Positions 34,567 to 43,935 of a DNA stretch of 64,000 nt are shown here, one piece after another (within the stretch, counting starts at the first letter, position 1; every line of letters starts with the position of its first letter). Origin of the DNA: CAZUHB01 sp964620445 (lineage in GTDB: Bacteria; Planctomycetota; B15-G4; CAYZWU01). The stretch spans positions 41,309 through 105,308 of the forward strand of contig CAZUHB010000017.1 of NCBI GenBank assembly GCA_964620445.1, given 5' to 3'. The notes under the pieces are model-generated. The model saw only the letters and a list, made by a program, of their open reading frames with translations. It had not been told where the DNA came from and did not search any database. Both the position numbers and the translations under genes were made by a program.

Positions 34567-36295
34567 GTTTCTTCTTCAGCGCGCCCAGCGTGGTGCGGCA
34601 GCTCTTCAGGTCCTTTTCGGCTGTCTCGGCCTTTTTCGATTCGGCCTTGTAGAAGGTCATGTACGGTTCGTAGCCGGTCCGGATCTTTTCCAGGGCGCCG
34701 TTGATCTCCTTCTCGAACTCGCGGGAGATCGTCTTGCGGAACTCGAGGGTGAGCGTGTCCACCTTGCGGGAGAACTCGGCGATGGCGCGCCGCTTCTTGG
34801 CGGGAAGAATGAAGAAACCGGTGAGAGCGAGCACGCTGGCAAGCAGGATGCCCGACACGTCGAGGACGATGGCGCTGAAGATGTGGGTGAGCAGAGCGCC
34901 GAGCGCCACGGCACCGATCTCGACGCCGAAGAAACCCAGAATGCTCCGGTAGGACGAACTCAGCACGCGGTTGCACTCGCCCGGAATGTCGAACTCCTTC
35001 ACTTCCCGCTCGAACCCGGCCCGTACGAGACTGAAAACCTGCTCCCTGTTGTAGTCGAAAGCGAGATCGGTACCGCCCAGGACCTTGTCGCGGTACTTGT
35101 CCTTCTGCACCCGCTCGGTGAGAAAAGCCGCGGTCCGTTCGTAGAGGGCGATCGACTCCTTCATGAGCCAGTCCACGGCGGAATGCATGGTGTCGCTCAC
35201 CCGCTCGCGCAAATCGCCCACCACCTCCTTCTCGAAGAGGTTCTGGAACTTCTCCGGCTTGCGCATGAGGCCGATGTTGCCCACGCGGATCTTCTCCTCG
35301 AGAAAGTTCTTACCCCGCCGCTCGAACTCGCGCAGGATGTCGTAGATCTCGGTGATGAACCGGTGGTTGCGCTCCTTGAGGTCCTCGCAGGTCTGCTCCA
35401 CCTGGCGGTCGAGCGTGCCGAGCGACTGAAAATCCTCCTCGAGCACCCTCCGCCGCTCGGCCACCACGCCATCGAGGGTCTCGGCCACGGCGAGACCCGC
35501 ATCCACGGGCGAGAGCAGCTTGAGCCGCAGCTTCTCCGTCTCGGTGAGCCGCTCGCGGATGAATCTCTCCACCGCCCGCAGCCGGCTCTGCTCGAGAAGC
35601 GCGTCATCCCCCTCGCTCTTGGCGCGGAAGGCCTGCTTTGCCGAGACGGGAAAGATGAGCGGCTCGATGCCGAGCTTCTCCTTGAAGTTCTTGGCCAGGT
35701 ACGCCTCGACCTCCTTGATCTCGTCCTCTTCGCGCGTGTCGATCTTCGTGAGAAATACGACGATGTTTTTCCGCCAGCGGCTCGAGATGTAGGTGAGGAA
35801 CTGCCGCTCCGTCTCGGAGAAAGGCCTGTCGATCGACGTGACGAAGAGGATCAGGTCGGCGCGCGGAATGTAGTCCTCGGTGATCTCCTGGTGGCGAAGA
35901 ACGATCGAGTTCGTGCCCGGCGTGTCGACGACGCAGAGATTGCGCAGGATCTCGATCGGAAAGAGCCGCTCGATCACGAACTCGTCGAGCATCCGCTCGC
36001 GCGACTCCTCGCCGAAGGTGAGCACATTGATCCGGTCGGTGACCGGCGTGGGCCCCTCGGGGCAGACCTTCTCGCCCAGGATCGAGTTGATGAACGCCGA
36101 CTTACCCGACTTGACCTCGCCCACCACCACGAGAAGGAAGAGCTCGTCGAGGTGCTCCACGATGCTTCCCGCGTGGCGCGCCGGATCGCTCCCCGGATCG
36201 AGGCCGGCCGCGATGTCGCGGAGCGCGGTCAGCACGGCGCGCTCCTGCTCCAGGATCTCGGCATGTTCCGCCTTGAGAATGCCTTCTGTCGTCAT
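34553..36295 (-). CDS. Bacterial dynamin-like GTPase
   Basis: A 580-residue protein from ATG 36295, which follows GGAGAA. The frame is open for another 588 bases upstream, but this start fits the family and has the ribosome site. G1 is GEVKSGKSAFINSILG (59-74), G3 is VVDTPGTNS (Asp124), G4 is LTKID (183-186). Long helices follow (about 235-450), and a hydrophobic hairpin of two membrane or paddle segments lies at about 470-520 (GVEIGAVALGALLTHIF and DVSGILLASVLALTGFFIL), then a final coiled coil. Such proteins bend, tubulate or repair membranes on GTP hydrolysis. It is a single gene, and ends in the palindrome shared with the DUF4091 fusion. Confidence 0.88.
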   Translation of the reverse strand: MTTEGILKAEHAEILEQERAVLTALRDIAAGLDPGSDPARHAGSIVEHLDELFLLVVVGEVKSGKSAFINSILGEKVCPEGPTPVTDRINVLTFGEESRERMLDEFVIERLFPIEILRNLCVVDTPGTNSIVLRHQEITEDYIPRADLILFVTSIDRPFSETERQFLTYISSRWRKNIVVFLTKIDTREEDEIKEVEAYLAKNFKEKLGIEPLIFPVSAKQAFRAKSEGDDALLEQSRLRAVERFIRERLTETEKLRLKLLSPVDAGLAVAETLDGVVAERRRVLEEDFQSLGTLDRQVEQTCEDLKERNHRFITEIYDILREFERRGKNFLEEKIRVGNIGLMRKPEKFQNLFEKEVVGDLRERVSDTMHSAVDWLMKESIALYERTAAFLTERVQKDKYRDKVLGGTDLAFDYNREQVFSLVRAGFEREVKEFDIPGECNRVLSSSYRSILGFFGVEIGAVALGALLTHIFSAIVLDVSGILLASVLALTGFFILPAKKRRAIAEFSRKVDTLTLEFRKTISREFEKEINGALEKIRTGYEPYMTFYKAESKKAETAEKDLKSCRTTLGALKKKLLPE

Positions 36296-36734
36296 CGATT
36301 CTCCGCCTTGTGGCTTCCGAGCCATACGCTCTGCCGTCTTGGAGTGCACGGCCCGAAGGACAGCGCACTCCCAAGCGTTCGGGCCGTTCCCACGGTCCGA
36401 GCGCACGAAGGGCCCAATATAGCCAAAAAGGATGCGGCCGATCAGCATTTTTATGGAAACAGGCCCAAAGCGGGGATATTGTGTTCTGTTTACATATTTC
36501 AGAAGTGTTTGGCCAGGTGGGATCGGCAACTGACGATCGCCGCCTCTCGCCTGACAGGCACGGTGGCTGGACGACAAACCGCAAGCCGGCGCAAGGACGG
36601 CTGATTGCCGGCCCGATCGGCCTCGAAACACGCCACGGGCCCGTCCAGGTTCACCTGGCCAGAGCGCGATCATATTACGATCGGTAAACCTACCGCTCGA
36701 TTTGAGAGATCCAGATCTCGATTGGAGGAACAGA
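36296..36734. other. 440-bp divergent intergenic region
   Basis: Lies between the dynamin-like gene (minus) and the aminopeptidase operon (plus). It holds a pseudoknot-capable double inverted repeat (36338-36387), an AT-rich stretch near 36419-36505 that may contain promoters, a CCAGGT-tc-ACCTGG palindrome (36645-36658) and a small CGGTA/TACCG hairpin (36682-36695). No supported gene. Confidence 0.5.
36338..36387 (-). ncRNA. Interleaved inverted repeats, possible pseudoknot or alternating fold in dynamin leader
   Basis: Four segments occur in the order A-B-A'-B': CTTGGAGTGC (36338-36347) pairs with GCACTCCCAAG (36365-36375, one bulge), and ACGGCCCGAA (36348-36357) pairs perfectly with TTCGGGCCGT (36378-36387). 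Interleaving means the two stems form a pseudoknot or exclude one another. On the minus strand, the inner part also has a CC-TTCG-GG tetraloop. The element lies about 43 bases upstream of the dynamin-like start in its leader. It could also be a dispersed DNA repeat. No known RNA family was recognised. Confidence 0.45.
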
Positions 36735-37751
36735 ATGGGAAGCATCACATTCGGCGCCGAGCAGGCTGTCAAGAACTGTGTCCGGCTGACACCGGGCGAG
36801 AAGACCGTTATCATCACCGACAAGAGCGCGGAGCACATCGCCGCCGAGATCAAGCGCTTCGCCGAGGAGATCTCGCCGGGCAAGGTCTACTCCTTTCTCA
36901 TGGAAGAGTACGGCGACCGTCCCGATGACGGCAGTGCGCCCCTCGCCTTCGCCCCGGAGATCGGCAAGGAGATGGCCGACGCAGACGTGAGCTTCTACTG
37001 CGCCTCGGGCAAGAAGGGCGAGCTCCAGAGCTTCCGCATCCCCATGATCCACGAGGTGGAAAAGAACGCCAAGCTCCGCCACGCTCACATGCCGGGCATC
37101 AACGACGAGCTCATGTGCACCGGCATGTCGGTCGACTACGCGGCGGTGCAGGAGATGTGCAGCAAGGTGCACGACATCGTCAAAACGGCCGAGTCGATCA
37201 CCGTGACCAACCCGGCGGGCACGAACTTCACGGCCACCTTCAACCTCGACTGGCGCTGGAAGATCTCGGACGGCAAGATCCGCAATACCGACTGGTCGAA
37301 CCTGCCCGACGGCGAGATCTTCACCTGCGTGAAGGAGATCTCCGAGGGCGTGATCGTCGTCGACGGCGTGCTGGGCGACTATTTTTCCGAGGAGTATGGC
37401 CTGCTCGAGGCCACACCGATGACGCTCGAGATCAAGGATTCGCGCGTCGTGAACCTCGCCTGCGACAATGACAAGCTCGCCAAGGAATTCAACGAGTACA
37501 TGAAGCAGGACGAGAACGCCAACCGGATCGGCGAGTTCGCCATCGGCACGAACATCGGACTGGAAAAGCTCGTGGGCAACCTGCTCCAGGACGAGAAGTT
37601 CCCCGGCATCCACGTGGCCGTGGGGCACGGCTACCCGGAAAAGACCGGCTCCGACTGGGAGAGCCAGGCTCACTGCGACGCGGTGCTCAAGAACACGACC
37701 ATCACCGTGGGCGACCAGACAATCATGAAGGACGGCAATTTCCTGATCTAG
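36735..37751 (+). CDS. M29-type aminopeptidase
   Basis: A 338-residue cytoplasmic protein with a strong ribosome site (GGAGGA six bases before ATG). It resembles the thermophilic M29 aminopeptidases (aminopeptidase T): HMPGINDELMCTGMSVDY, SNLPDGEIFTC with a likely Glu ligand, FAIGTNIG, and a C-terminal metal site HVAVGHGYPEKTGSDWES...HCD with two His residues and an Asp. It removes N-terminal residues from short peptides. It leads an operon with a DegT aminotransferase (9-base gap) and a POT transporter, which fits peptide use. Confidence 0.86.
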   Translation: MGSITFGAEQAVKNCVRLTPGEKTVIITDKSAEHIAAEIKRFAEEISPGKVYSFLMEEYGDRPDDGSAPLAFAPEIGKEMADADVSFYCASGKKGELQSFRIPMIHEVEKNAKLRHAHMPGINDELMCTGMSVDYAAVQEMCSKVHDIVKTAESITVTNPAGTNFTATFNLDWRWKISDGKIRNTDWSNLPDGEIFTCVKEISEGVIVVDGVLGDYFSEEYGLLEATPMTLEIKDSRVVNLACDNDKLAKEFNEYMKQDENANRIGEFAIGTNIGLEKLVGNLLQDEKFPGIHVAVGHGYPEKTGSDWESQAHCDAVLKNTTITVGDQTIMKDGNFLI

Positions 37752-37760
37752 GGAGAGACC

Positions 37761-38885
37761 ATGACTGATACCAGACCCGTGCCGCTTCTCGACCTCAAGG
37801 CGCAGTACGCGCCGATCCGCGAGGAGATTCGCGCCAAGGTCGACGAGGTGATGGATAACCAAGCCTTCATCCTCGGACCCGAGGTGAAAGCCTTCGAGGA
37901 GGAGATGGCCGCCTACTGCGGCGCGCGCCACGCCGTGGGTGTCTCATCGGGCACGGACGCGCTCATCATCGCGCTCATGGCGCTGGGCGTCGGCCCTGGC
38001 GACGAGGTGATCACGTCGCCCTTCACCTTCTTCGCCACGGCTGGGAGCATTTCGCGCGTCGGTGCGACGCCGGTTTTTGTCGACATCGAGAGGGAGACCT
38101 TCAATATCGATCCGGGCGCGATCGGGGCGGCGGTCACGGACAAGACCAAGGCGATCATGCCGGTCCACATCTTCGGCCAGTGCGTCGACATGGATCCTGT
38201 CAACAGCCTCGCGCAGGAGCACAACCTCGCCGTGATCGAGGATGCCGCCCAGGCGATCGGCTCGGAGTACAAGGGACACCGCGCCGGATCGCTCGGCACG
38301 GCAGGGTGCTTCTCGTTTTTTCCCAGCAAGAACCTGGGAGGTTTCGGCGACGGCGGCTTGGTGACCACCAACGACGATACTCTCGCCGAGAAGATCACCC
38401 TTCTTCGCATGCACGGCGCGCACTCGGGCTACCTCCACGACATGGTGGGCGGGAACTTCCGCCTCGACGCGCTCCAGGCCGCCGTGCTGCGCATCAAGCT
38501 CAGACACCTCGATAGCTGGACCGACGGCCGTCGCCGGAACGCCGACGACTACCGCCGCCGCTTCGGCGAGGCCGGCCTGGCCGGCAATGAAATCAAACTT
38601 CCCGTCGAGATCATGGACCGCCACATCTACAACCAGTACGTGATCCGCGCAAAAGACCGCGACAGCCTTCGCAATCACCTGGCCGAACTCAAGGTCGGCA
38701 ATGCCATCTACTACCCGCTGCCGCTCCACCTGCAGGAGTGCTTCGCTCACCTCGGGTACGCCGAGGGGGATTTCCCCGTGAGCGAGGACGCTGCCAAGGA
38801 GGTGCTCGCTCTGCCCGTGTACAACGAGCTCACCGGCGAGCAGCGCGCCGGCGTGGTGGATGGGATCAGGTCGTTCTACCGGTGA
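37761..38885 (+). CDS. DegT/DnrJ/EryC1 family PLP-dependent sugar aminotransferase
   Basis: A 374-residue protein. The fold-type I aminotransferase features are clear: VGVSSGTDALIIALMALGVGPGDEV, PVHIFGQCVDM, IEDAAQAIGSEYKGH and FSFFPSKNLGGFGDGG with the PLP Lys at about residue 190. Family members transfer an amino group from glutamate or glutamine to a keto sugar nucleotide, usually for surface polysaccharides or antibiotics. The nearest genes are a peptidase and a peptide transporter instead of sugar genes, so its pathway is not obvious. It has a GGGAGAG ribosome site. Confidence 0.92.
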   Translation: MTDTRPVPLLDLKAQYAPIREEIRAKVDEVMDNQAFILGPEVKAFEEEMAAYCGARHAVGVSSGTDALIIALMALGVGPGDEVITSPFTFFATAGSISRVGATPVFVDIERETFNIDPGAIGAAVTDKTKAIMPVHIFGQCVDMDPVNSLAQEHNLAVIEDAAQAIGSEYKGHRAGSLGTAGCFSFFPSKNLGGFGDGGLVTTNDDTLAEKITLLRMHGAHSGYLHDMVGGNFRLDALQAAVLRIKLRHLDSWTDGRRRNADDYRRRFGEAGLAGNEIKLPVEIMDRHIYNQYVIRAKDRDSLRNHLAELKVGNAIYYPLPLHLQECFAHLGYAEGDFPVSEDAAKEVLALPVYNELTGEQRAGVVDGIRSFYR

Positions 38886-38908
38886 TTCAGCCCAACTGAG
38901 GAGAGACC

Positions 38909-40480
38909 ATGACGAACCAGCCCGAGTCGGACAGTACCGTCAACGAAGATACGCGCAACTCGGAGGGATTCGGCTCGACCTTCTGGATCCTGAACTGCAT
39001 CGAGATGATCGAGCGCCTCGCCTATTTCAGCCTCCGCGTGATGGCGCCGATCTACATCGCACAGTGCGGCCTCGATAATCCTGGAGGACTTCACCTTACC
39101 CAGGAGATCAAGGGGCAGATCTACGGATGGTGGTTCATCTTCCAGTCGCTCCTGCCGATCCTGACAGGCGGCATCGCCGACCGGTTCGGCTACAAGCGGA
39201 TTCTCGCCTTTTCCATCACCATGAATATCTGCGGCTACCTGGTGATGGCTTTCTGCCACTCCTATCTCGGCTTCTTCGCCGGTGTCATCATCCTTGCCAC
39301 GGGAACGGCCTTCTTCAAGCCGGGCCTGCAGGGCTCGCTCGTGCACTGCATGAGGGAGGGGCAGACATCGAAGGGGTGGGGGATCTTCTACTGGATCGTC
39401 AACGTGGGCTCCTTCGTCTCCCACTACATCGCCGGGCCGATCGTGGCCGACAAGTCTTCCGAGGGGTGGACGCGCCTCTTCATCGTCGCCGCCATCGCCA
39501 GTGCCATGAACATCCTGCTCCTCTTCACCTTCAAGGACGTGCCCTCGGGCGCCTCCAAGAAAGAAAATATCTTCCAGGTCCTCTGGCGTACGCTCGTCAA
39601 CATCTGGGACGCGCGGCTCATCACCTGGCTCCTCATCATGTCCTGCTTCTGGCTCATGATGTACCAGCTCTGGGATCTGCAGCCCAACTTCATGGCGGAC
39701 TGGGTGGACAGTTCCATGTTGGCCGGACCGATCGACTCCTTCTGCTCCTTGTTCTCCGATGGCCTGGCCGGGAAACTCCATCTGATCGAGAAGGGCGATT
39801 ACGGCCAGGTCCGCGTTCCCCAGCAGGTACTGATCTCGTGCAACGCCTTCATGATCATCTGCTTCGTTGTTCTCATGTCGGTCGTGGTACGCAAGATGCG
39901 GACGCTGTCCGCCATGTTCATCGGAATGATCATGGCGACTGGTGGTGTTCTGATCGCCGGGCTGACGGGAAACGCGATAATCCTCCTCACGGGCATCGTC
40001 TTTTTCTCCCTCGGCGAAATGCTCACGGGGCCGAAGAAACAAGAGTATCTCGGTCTCATTGCGCCGCCCGGAAAGAAGGCGATGTATCTCGGATATGTCA
40101 ACATTCCAGTGGGTATCGGCGGCTACTGCGGCGCAAAGCTCGCGGGATGGCTTTACGGCGACTACGGCGAAAAGGCCACCCTGGCGCTCAAGTATCTCAT
40201 GGAGAAAACCGCTTACGGCGCGGAACGGGCATGGGACGGTTCCGTCGATACGCTGGAGAAGGCCGCCGGAGTCGCAAGGACCGAGTCATTTTCCTTTCTC
40301 ATGGAATATCTCGGGAAATCCGGAGTGGAGGGTGGCAAGGAAGTCACGCGGCTACTCTGGGATACTTATCATCCGAACCTGCACGTCTGGATCCCCTTCG
40401 CCGCCATCGGCGTGATCGCTGCGGTGGCCCTCGCCATCTTCGGACGGATGGCCAAGCGGTGGAAGGACATGAACGCCTGA
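38909..40480 (+). CDS. POT-like proton-coupled oligopeptide transporter (MFS)
   Basis: A 523-residue inner-membrane protein with 12-14 hydrophobic segments. The first helix carries ExxER (EMIERLAYF, Glu32-Arg36), the proton-coupling motif of the POT/PTR2 family, and GGIADRFGYKRIL after helix 2 is the MFS loop motif. A cytoplasmic or periplasmic insertion near residues 265-310 and another near 410-470 (KATLALKYLMEKTAYG) are longer than in standard POT proteins. It lies 23 bases behind the aminotransferase and shares an operon with the M29 aminopeptidase, which would process imported peptides. GGAGAGACC precedes the start. Confidence 0.85.
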   Translation: MTNQPESDSTVNEDTRNSEGFGSTFWILNCIEMIERLAYFSLRVMAPIYIAQCGLDNPGGLHLTQEIKGQIYGWWFIFQSLLPILTGGIADRFGYKRILAFSITMNICGYLVMAFCHSYLGFFAGVIILATGTAFFKPGLQGSLVHCMREGQTSKGWGIFYWIVNVGSFVSHYIAGPIVADKSSEGWTRLFIVAAIASAMNILLLFTFKDVPSGASKKENIFQVLWRTLVNIWDARLITWLLIMSCFWLMMYQLWDLQPNFMADWVDSSMLAGPIDSFCSLFSDGLAGKLHLIEKGDYGQVRVPQQVLISCNAFMIICFVVLMSVVVRKMRTLSAMFIGMIMATGGVLIAGLTGNAIILLTGIVFFSLGEMLTGPKKQEYLGLIAPPGKKAMYLGYVNIPVGIGGYCGAKLAGWLYGDYGEKATLALKYLMEKTAYGAERAWDGSVDTLEKAAGVARTESFSFLMEYLGKSGVEGGKEVTRLLWDTYHPNLHVWIPFAAIGVIAAVALAIFGRMAKRWKDMNA

Positions 40481-40591
40481 TCGGACAGCCCCGCGCGATA
40501 ATCCTCACGACGATCGGGCCCTCTTCTGTTAACATTCCATGGTTCCCCGCCGGACTCGCCGCGGGGAGGATGGCGCGGGGGGATTTTTGGC

Positions 40592-41920
40592 ATGAGTCTC
40601 TTTTTCAGGCGCCAGCTGCGCCACGAGATGAAGACCTGGGTCGACGACGGCATCATCGACGCGTCGCAATCGGCCAGGCTCGAGGATCGCTACGCGCTCG
40701 GCCAGCTCGAGGACGAGGCGCGCTCCACCCTGATGAACACGATCTTCCTCGTTGGCACCGTGCTCATCGGTTGCGGTGTGGTCGCTTTCGTGGCCGCCCA
40801 CTGGGAGGAGATTTCGAGGACGCTCAAGGTCGTCGTTCTTCTCCTGGCCATGATCGCCGCGCACGGGACGGGCTACTGGCTCTGGCGCGTGAGGAAGGAG
40901 AGCCGCCCCCACCTGGGCCATGCGCTCACCGTTCTGGGGACGCTGATCTTCGGCGCCAACATCGGACTCTTCGCCCAGATCTACCACATCAGCGGCAATC
41001 CGCACCAGGCACTCCTCGCCTGGGCCGGAGGGGCGGTGGTCATGGCGTGGGCGCTTCAGAGCGTGCCCAACGCCGTCGTTGGCGTGGCGGCTTCATTCGT
41101 GGGATTTTGCCTCTACGTCGATCAAACGGGGAGTTCGTCTTTCCTCTTTCCCCTCGTGGCCGGGCACTTGCTCCTGCCGCTCTGTTACAGGAAGAAGTCG
41201 AGCTTTCTCTTTTTCCTCACCCTCGTCGCGCTGACGAGTTCGATCATCGTCAATGCCACGAACGTGGCCGACGGGGTGGGGTGGCGGGTGACGCAGCCTT
41301 TCATCGCGACCTTCACGGCGCTCTGGCTCTACGGCCAGATCCATCCGGAGAGCGGCCGCTACCCGGCCTTAGGGCAGATCGCCCGCAACCTGGGAGCCCT
41401 CGGTTTCTGCACGACAGCGTATATCTTGAGCTTTCACGCGATCGCCGGGGATGCAGCCTGGGAAGGGCGGGACGTCGCGGCTCTTTCCGATGGGTACACC
41501 AGGGCGTTCGCCGTTCCACTGATCGCGGCCGCAATCCAGCTCGTCGCGGCCGCTGTAATGAAGCCGCGCCGGTTGGGAGCGTGTGTTCTGCCCCTCATCG
41601 CTGGCGGCGCGCTCTCGGCGGCGCTCTTCGCGCCCGATCCGGAGATCTACGCCACGATCGCGATCAACGCGATCGCCCTCGGCCTCGCCGCCTACGGCAT
41701 CGGGAAGGGCCTGAGAGACTACGTCCGGCTGCCCTACTGGTCGGGCCTGCTCCTGGTGGTTCTGATCATCACGGGCCGTTTCTTCGAATATGAATCGCAC
41801 CTGCTCATCAAATCGGCGGCGTTCATCGCCGGGGGGGTGGCCCTCATCCTGGCCGGAATCAAGTTCGAAAATCGCCTGAAAGCCCGCGGCACAGCAGGGA
41901 AGGAGGCGGCCCATGGTTAA
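40592..41920 (+). CDS. DUF2157 integral membrane protein
   Basis: A 442-residue protein. The short cytoplasmic N-terminus (WVDDGIIDASQSARLEDRY) and the first helices (VLIGCGVVAFVAAHWEEISR...LAMIAAHGTGYWLWR) match DUF2157; about 12-14 helices follow. The function of the family is unknown; it nearly always precedes a GDYXXLXY protein, as here, where the next gene overlaps by eight bases. The ATG at 40592 lacks a strong ribosome site (CGGGGGGATTTTTGGC). Confidence 0.88.
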   Translation: MSLFFRRQLRHEMKTWVDDGIIDASQSARLEDRYALGQLEDEARSTLMNTIFLVGTVLIGCGVVAFVAAHWEEISRTLKVVVLLLAMIAAHGTGYWLWRVRKESRPHLGHALTVLGTLIFGANIGLFAQIYHISGNPHQALLAWAGGAVVMAWALQSVPNAVVGVAASFVGFCLYVDQTGSSSFLFPLVAGHLLLPLCYRKKSSFLFFLTLVALTSSIIVNATNVADGVGWRVTQPFIATFTALWLYGQIHPESGRYPALGQIARNLGALGFCTTAYILSFHAIAGDAAWEGRDVAALSDGYTRAFAVPLIAAAIQLVAAAVMKPRRLGACVLPLIAGGALSAALFAPDPEIYATIAINAIALGLAAYGIGKGLRDYVRLPYWSGLLLVVLIITGRFFEYESHLLIKSAAFIAGGVALILAGIKFENRLKARGTAGKEAAHG

Positions 41921-42437
41921 GCACCTTTTCTTCGCACTCGCCCTTCTCGCCCAGCTCGTCATCCTCGCCTGGAGCCCCGTCGAGAAGTCGATGATCCGCG
42001 CGCGGGGCACGGTCATCGTTCTGCGCACGGCGCCTGTCGATCCCTACGACGTGCTGTCCGGTTATTACATGACCTTGAGGTACGAGATCTCCGATCCGCC
42101 CGGCCTGGAAGACTCGGGCCTGGCCAAGGGCGCGACGGTCTACACGACCCTGGCCCGCGGCGAGGACGCTGTCTGGTCCGCCGTCGGGGTGAGCGGCGGG
42201 GCGCCGTCCGATCTTGGCGACGACGAGCTCGTGATCAAGGGCTGCCGCGTGGACAACTGGCGCAGAAAAATCGTCTACGGCATCGAGAGATACTACGTTC
42301 CCGAGGAGATGCACGACGAGATCGAGGACGCGATCCGCGGCGAGAAGGAGCGGATACTGGTCGAGGTGGCTGTCGACGTGGACGGAGACGCCAGTGTCCT
42401 GCGCCTCCGTGTGGGAGATGCGGTGTACGAGTACTGA
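41913..42437 (+). CDS. GDYXXLXY-family membrane-anchored protein
   Basis: A 174-residue protein with one N-terminal signal anchor (VKHLFFALALLAQLVILAW). The signature appears as SGYYMTLRYEI, with Tyr in place of the usual Asp of GDYxxLxY. The C-terminal half holds ERYYVPEEM and a beta-strand tail, also family features. It follows DUF2157 with an eight-base overlap, so the two are coupled and likely form one membrane complex of unknown role. Confidence 0.85.
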   Translation: MVKHLFFALALLAQLVILAWSPVEKSMIRARGTVIVLRTAPVDPYDVLSGYYMTLRYEISDPPGLEDSGLAKGATVYTTLARGEDAVWSAVGVSGGAPSDLGDDELVIKGCRVDNWRRKIVYGIERYYVPEEMHDEIEDAIRGEKERILVEVAVDVDGDASVLRLRVGDAVYEY

Positions 42438-42449
42438 GGAGTTGGATCG

Positions 42450-42902
42450 ATGAAGTTGATCGATGTCATGAACGAAGCGCTCAAGGACGCCATGAAGGGC
42501 GGCCGCAAGGACGAGGTCGGCATCTACCGCATGCTGCTCTCCGAGGTGAAGCGGCTCGCCATCGACCGTCAGGAGCGGGACGAGATCACCGACGAGCTCG
42601 TGATCGACGCCCTGACCAAGGCGAAGAAGTCGCGCCAGGACTCGGTGGAGCAGTACCGCGCCGCGGAGCGCGAGGAGCTGGCCGCCAAGGAGGAGGCCGA
42701 GATCGCCGTCATCGAGAAGTATCTGCCCGCGGGCCTCTCCACCGGGGAGATCGCCGCGATCGTGGATGGGGCGGTGACCGAGTCGGGCGCGGTGGGACCC
42801 AAGGAGATGGGCAAGGTGATGAAGATCGTCATGCCCCAGGTGAAGGGCCGCGCCGACGGCAAAGAGGTAAAACGTCTCGTGATGGAACGCCTGAAAGGCT
42901 AA
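42450..42902 (+). CDS. yqeY: GatB/YqeY domain protein
   Basis: A 150-residue cytoplasmic helical protein with MKLIDVMNEALKDAMKGG at the start, a charged middle (SRQDSVEQYRAAEREEL) and EKYLPAGLSTGEI, GPKEMGKVMKIVMPQVKGRADG near the end. This is the YqeY family, which shares the tail domain of the amidotransferase GatB and is thought to bind tRNA, though its role is unproven. It sits 12 bases behind the GDYXXLXY gene and 2 bases before the GDPD gene. Confidence 0.93.
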   Translation: MKLIDVMNEALKDAMKGGRKDEVGIYRMLLSEVKRLAIDRQERDEITDELVIDALTKAKKSRQDSVEQYRAAEREELAAKEEAEIAVIEKYLPAGLSTGEIAAIVDGAVTESGAVGPKEMGKVMKIVMPQVKGRADGKEVKRLVMERLKG

Positions 42903-42904
42903 CG

Positions 42905-43855
42905 ATGAAACACATTATTTCGGTCTGCATTCTGCTCGCGGCCTGCACGGCGCCGGGCTGTGCGCTCTTCGGTCCCGAACAGGAACCGTTGCGGCCGGTC
43001 CGGATCATCGGCCACCGCGGCGCGGCGAGCCTGGCGCCCGAAAACACGATGGCCGCGTGCCGCAAGGCGTGCTCCGTGGGCGCCCACATGTTCGAGATCG
43101 ACGTGCACCTCTCGGCCGACGGGGTGCCGGTCGTGATTCACGACGACACGCTGGAGCGCACCACCGACATCGAAAACTACTACAGGGAATGGGGCCTGCA
43201 GGGAAAGGTCTTCGTCTCGGAGCTTCCCCTTTCGAGCCTGAAGATCCTCGATGCGGGCACGTGGTGGGTCAAGGGCGATCCCTTCCGGACGATCGCCTCG
43301 GGCGCGGTGACGATCGACGAAGCCCGCGCCTACCGCGGCGAGCCGATCCCGACGCTCGACGAGGTGCTCGTCTTCGCGGACCGGGCCGGCGTGGGAGTCA
43401 ACGTGGAGATCAAGCAGATCCCCCGTTTCTACGACGGAATCGCCGAGAAGGTGGTCGCCGCGATCGGCAGGATGGAGAACAAGGACCTCGTCCTCGTCTC
43501 TTCCTTCGACAACGAGATCTGCCGCCGCGTGAAGGAGCTCGATCCCGACATCGCGGTCGGCCCCCTCTGCGGCGAACGGATCGCCGATCCGGGACGCTAC
43601 GTGAGCGATATCGTGCGCGGCGAGGCCTATCACGTGTCGCGCAACGCCCTCGGATGCGGCGACGGCCGTTCCCTGTCCGAACCGCTCAGAAACGCCCGCG
43701 ATGTCGAGAACGCTCACGAGGAAGGTGTGGCCGTCAATGTGTGGACCGTCAATGACCGGGCCACCATGATCCGTCTCATCGCCGCCGGCGTGGACGGCAT
43801 CATCACCGACTTCCCGCAGGTGCTCGCCGAAATCGTGGCGCAGAAGAAGCGTTGA
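42905..43855 (+). CDS. Exported glycerophosphodiester phosphodiesterase
   Basis: A 316-residue protein with a lipoprotein-like signal (MKHIISVCILLAACTAPGC; the exact lipid Cys is unclear). The GDPD barrel shows IIGHRGAASLAPENTMAA, FEIDVHLSADGVPVVIHDDTLERTTD, and the later VNVEIKQ and VWTVND. These contain the two His residues and the Glu and Asp of the calcium site. It hydrolyses glycerophosphodiesters to glycerol-3-phosphate and an alcohol in the periplasm. A loop of about 45 residues after HDDTLERTTD is longer than in short GDPDs. It follows YqeY after two bases. Confidence 0.93.
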   Translation: MKHIISVCILLAACTAPGCALFGPEQEPLRPVRIIGHRGAASLAPENTMAACRKACSVGAHMFEIDVHLSADGVPVVIHDDTLERTTDIENYYREWGLQGKVFVSELPLSSLKILDAGTWWVKGDPFRTIASGAVTIDEARAYRGEPIPTLDEVLVFADRAGVGVNVEIKQIPRFYDGIAEKVVAAIGRMENKDLVLVSSFDNEICRRVKELDPDIAVGPLCGERIADPGRYVSDIVRGEAYHVSRNALGCGDGRSLSEPLRNARDVENAHEEGVAVNVWTVNDRATMIRLIAAGVDGIITDFPQVLAEIVAQKKR

Positions 43856-43935
43856 ATTCCGTCTCCGGCGGCATATGGAAGGTCGGTGTACGACGCGATC
43901 CGACTTTCCGGATCTTTCGAAAGGATTGGAACATC

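Noticed and set aside
36296..36883. N-terminal extension of the dynamin-like protein
   Set aside because: The frame is open by chance over non-coding DNA containing strong inverted repeats; the ATG at 36295 has a ribosome site and fits the family length.
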